Assembly: GCA_938008005.1 (NCBI GenBank)
Contig: CALLLZ010000436.1
Location: 1 to 8,864 of the forward strand
Length of the DNA: 8,864 nt
Direction of reading: 5' to 3'
DNA from: an uncultured Marinicella sp.
Lineage (GTDB): Bacteria > Pseudomonadota > Gammaproteobacteria > Xanthomonadales > Marinicellaceae
The position numbers were made by a program, and so were the translations under genes. Below the pieces are notes generated by a model that had not been told where the DNA came from, ran no database searches, and saw only the letters and a list, made by a program, of their open reading frames with translations. Positions 6,795-8,864 of the stretch are shown here, one piece after another (the first letter of the stretch is position 1; each line of letters opens with the position of its first letter).

Positions 6795-8663
6795 ATGATC
6801 TATAAATTCAATAAAATAACGGTAGATACAGAAAAATTTATTGTATCCTCAAACGGAAGCGATAAACCTGTTGAACCTCAGGTCTTTAATTTAATCGTTT
6901 TTTTAATTAAGAACTCGAATCGAATTGTCAGCCGTGAAGAACTACTCAACCATGTTTGGAAAGGAAGGATCGTTTCTGACACTTCCATTAACAACAACAT
7001 CAAATCCGCTCGCAAAGTTCTTGGAGATGACGGTCATAAACAACAGGTCATTAAGACCATTCATTCCAGAGGTTACCAATTTGTTGCTGATCTCACTACT
7101 GTTGACGACACCCTAAAAAAAATGAGTGGCACAAATAAACCATCTACCAAAACAACAACCCCTCTCATTACGCTGTTAATTTTGGTTTTGATCGCAGTTA
7201 CTGTTTATTTTAAACAACAACCCAAGTTACAAAAACAACCAACCATTCACAGCATTGCAGTGCTGCCTTTTTTCAACAATAACAATGATGCAGATACTGA
7301 TTACTATGGCTTTGCAATTGCAGATCAAGTTATTGGCGCTTTGAACTACTTAAAAAACATCACCGTGCGTCCATCCAGTTCGATTCGAGCGTATGCATCA
7401 ATTGAATACAACCCAGTTGAGATCGGTAAGGAGTTGGGGGTTGATTTTATTTTAACTGGCCATTACAGCATCAATGATAAAAACACTGAAAACACCATTG
7501 GTAATAACAACGAAATTCGTTTAAATACTGAACTCGTGGAGATTAAAACCAACCAAATAGTCTGGCGAGGAAAACCTATATTAACCAACTACAACAACAC
7601 CTTTAAATTACAAGACATGGTAGCAAGACAAGTGGTTGAAGGCTTGAAAATAGAGTTTGCAACCGAAAAACTCAACAGCATCCAACAAAACATTCCTCAA
7701 AACCCTTTGGCATATGAGTATTACCTCAGAAGCATCGCTTATCCATACAATACAGAAGGGCATCGATTGGCCATTGCCATGATAAAACAAGCCATCTCTC
7801 TGGATGACCAATACGCACCGTCATACATTCAGTTGGGTAACCGCATTCGCCGCTTGGCCCAATTTGGACTGGTTCAAACAGATCCATTACCAGATACTGA
7901 ACAATATTACTTAAAGGCCTTATCTTTAAACCCCGAGTTATTAGAAGCCATGGCCCATTTATCAATGCTTTATACCGAGACCAATCGCATTGATGAAGCC
8001 ATTAAACTGGCACAGTCCATGCACAAACTGAACCCCAACAATGCAAATACCCATTTCACCTTGGGTTATATTTACCGCTATGCTGGACTAATGGATGAAG
8101 CCATCATGGAAATGGAAAAAGCCGTTTCGCTGGATTCTAAAAACATTAAATTTAGATCTTTAATTGGTTCATATTCGGCCATCGGCCAATACCAAAAAGC
8201 ATTTGATATGACAAAGAATTATACACCCAGTCCTTTTACTTATGGATGGCAAGCCTTGATGTCAAATCGATTGGGCAACAGTGAAAAAGCACTCGAACTA
8301 TATGATTACTTGATCGAAAATTACCCCAACAGCCTTTGGGCGAATGTCGCCATCATTCATAAATCAGCCATCCTCGGCGAAATTGAAACTGGTTTAAAAG
8401 CCGTTGATTTATTGGTAGATACCAAAGTTCGTGATGGCGAAACCATCTATTACACCGCTGCTTACTATGGGCTTTTAGGTGACAAGAAACGCTGTCTTGA
8501 ATTACTTAGAAAAGCAGTTGACTCAGGTTATTTCAATCACATAAACATAGCGACAAATGATTACATTGAGGCCTTTAAATCAGATCCAGAATTTAAATTA
8601 ATTTTAGAGGAGGCTAAACGCAAACACATGATATTTCGAAATTCAATTTTCCCTGAAAGTTGA
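6795..8663 (+). CDS. CadC-like one-component regulator: OmpR-type winged helix, membrane helix, TolB-like domain and TPR repeats
   Basis: A 622-residue predicted membrane-tethered transcription factor. Residues 1-98 form an OmpR/CadC-type winged helix (PVEPQVFNLIVFLIKN, REELLNHVWKGRIVSD, the recognition-helix region SINNNIKSARKVLGDD and the wing TIHSRGYQFVA). There is no receiver domain. Residues 121-139 (TTPLITLLILVLIAVTVYF) are one membrane helix. Residues 152-290 resemble the TolB N-terminal-like domain found in many CadC/adenylate-cyclase-related regulators (SIAVLPFFN, DYYGFAIADQVIGAL, LGVDFILTGHYS, LVEIKTNQIVWRG). From about 305 to 575 are TPR-type helical repeats, for example EAIKLAQSMHKLNPNN and EAIMEMEKAVSLDSKN. 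The inferred topology puts the DNA-binding domain in the cytoplasm and the rest in the periplasm, so a cell-envelope signal could act without phosphorylation. A TGA at 6789-6791 closes the frame just upstream, fixing ATG 6795 as the first possible start; the Shine-Dalgarno sequence is weak. The ligand and targets are unknown. Confidence 0.88.
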   Translation: MIYKFNKITVDTEKFIVSSNGSDKPVEPQVFNLIVFLIKNSNRIVSREELLNHVWKGRIVSDTSINNNIKSARKVLGDDGHKQQVIKTIHSRGYQFVADLTTVDDTLKKMSGTNKPSTKTTTPLITLLILVLIAVTVYFKQQPKLQKQPTIHSIAVLPFFNNNNDADTDYYGFAIADQVIGALNYLKNITVRPSSSIRAYASIEYNPVEIGKELGVDFILTGHYSINDKNTENTIGNNNEIRLNTELVEIKTNQIVWRGKPILTNYNNTFKLQDMVARQVVEGLKIEFATEKLNSIQQNIPQNPLAYEYYLRSIAYPYNTEGHRLAIAMIKQAISLDDQYAPSYIQLGNRIRRLAQFGLVQTDPLPDTEQYYLKALSLNPELLEAMAHLSMLYTETNRIDEAIKLAQSMHKLNPNNANTHFTLGYIYRYAGLMDEAIMEMEKAVSLDSKNIKFRSLIGSYSAIGQYQKAFDMTKNYTPSPFTYGWQALMSNRLGNSEKALELYDYLIENYPNSLWANVAIIHKSAILGEIETGLKAVDLLVDTKVRDGETIYYTAAYYGLLGDKKRCLELLRKAVDSGYFNHINIATNDYIEAFKSDPEFKLILEEAKRKHMIFRNSIFPES

Positions 8664-8753
8664 CCTATGGAATATAATTATAATTTGTTTTTGTAATGAA
8701 TCTCTGTGCAGTCAATCTACTGTATAACCTTTAAATCATTTATTATACATTCA
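8664..8753. other. Short AT-rich intergenic region
   Basis: About 90 bases between the regulator and the partial gene at the right edge. It contains the self-complementary TATAATTATA (8673-8682) and a T5 run at 8688-8692, but no G-C-containing stem, so a terminator is not supported. TATAAC (8723-8728) and TATTAT (8741-8746) could be -10 elements but lack good -35 partners. Confidence 0.35.
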
Positions 8754-8864
8754 ATGAAAGCCTCCTTACCTCGAATACTTGGATTTGTATTACTTAACTC
8801 GCTTTGCACTGGCTACAGCTCGACCAACGAAAACAGCTCAGAACCTGCTGTTGGCACCATCAAC
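8754..8864 (+). CDS. Probable exported protein, N-terminal 37 residues only (3' end outside the window)
   Basis: An ATG at 8754 opens a frame that stays open to the window edge. The product begins MKASLPRILGFVLLNSLC and continues into a Ser/Thr/Asn/Glu-rich stretch (SSTNENSSEP). That pattern of a basic n-region, a hydrophobic core and a polar low-complexity linker looks like a Sec signal peptide. A cysteine at residue 18 invites a lipoprotein reading, but the residues before it (N-S-L-C) do not fit the lipobox, where Gly, Ala or Ser is expected at -1. The frame is open upstream to a TGA at 8697-8699, so GTG 8706 is an alternative start that would put the hydrophobic core farther inside. No strong Shine-Dalgarno sequence is visible. 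The mature domain is not in the window, so no function can be given. Confidence 0.5.
   Translation, partial: MKASLPRILGFVLLNSLCTGYSSTNENSSEPAVGTIN

Noticed and set aside
7608..7965. Two minus-strand open frames opposite the regulator's TPR region
   Set aside because: They overlap each other and the conserved TPR coding sequence, with no supporting start signals.
8660..8684. TTGACC followed by TATAAT as a promoter for the last gene
   Set aside because: The TATAAT copies lie only 7 and 13 bases after TTGACC, too close for a sigma-70 promoter.
8754..8864. Lipoprotein assignment for the partial gene at the right edge
   Set aside because: The residues before the cysteine (N-S-L) do not match a lipobox; only a generic signal peptide is supported.

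Overview
The window is low in GC (high thirties percent by eye) and reads like a chromosomal stretch of a gammaproteobacterium. The ferrochelatase is of the proteobacterial type, the DUF1631 protein belongs to a family common in Gammaproteobacteria, and a YbbP-like permease and a CadC-like winged-helix/TPR regulator fit the same group. I cannot name the genus. I see no RNA genes, insertion sequences, CRISPR arrays or phage genes. Codon use and composition look even throughout.

Layout, left to right. (1) The 3' end of a YbbP/FtsX-type ABC transporter permease enters from the left edge, followed by a good candidate intrinsic terminator at 690-711. (2) About 215 AT-rich bases without a gene, with a short palindrome near the end, lead to a 746-residue, lysine-rich DUF1631 protein. 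(3) A 12-helix-type MFS transporter on the minus strand converges on the DUF1631 gene. (4) Its start faces, across 171 bases, a GTG-initiated ferrochelatase gene (hemH). (5) hemH converges on a minus-strand gene for a three-histidine-box membrane fatty acid hydroxylase/sterol desaturase-type oxygenase. (6) That gene is divergent from a 622-residue one-component membrane regulator: a cytoplasmic OmpR/CadC-type DNA-binding domain, one membrane helix, a TolB-like domain and TPR repeats. (7) The first 37 codons of a probable exported protein run off the right edge.

The genes are mostly single transcription units arranged convergently and divergently, so there is no long operon. The clearest regulatory unit is the 163-base region between the lipid-type hydroxylase and the membrane regulator. 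It holds an inverted repeat (7-base arms) and an 11-base-spaced direct repeat of the kind OmpR/PhoB-type DNA-binding domains use. This suggests, without proving it, that the regulator controls itself and the hydroxylase. Otherwise the content is conserved housekeeping or poorly characterised chromosomal genes, and I found no convincing new multi-gene system.
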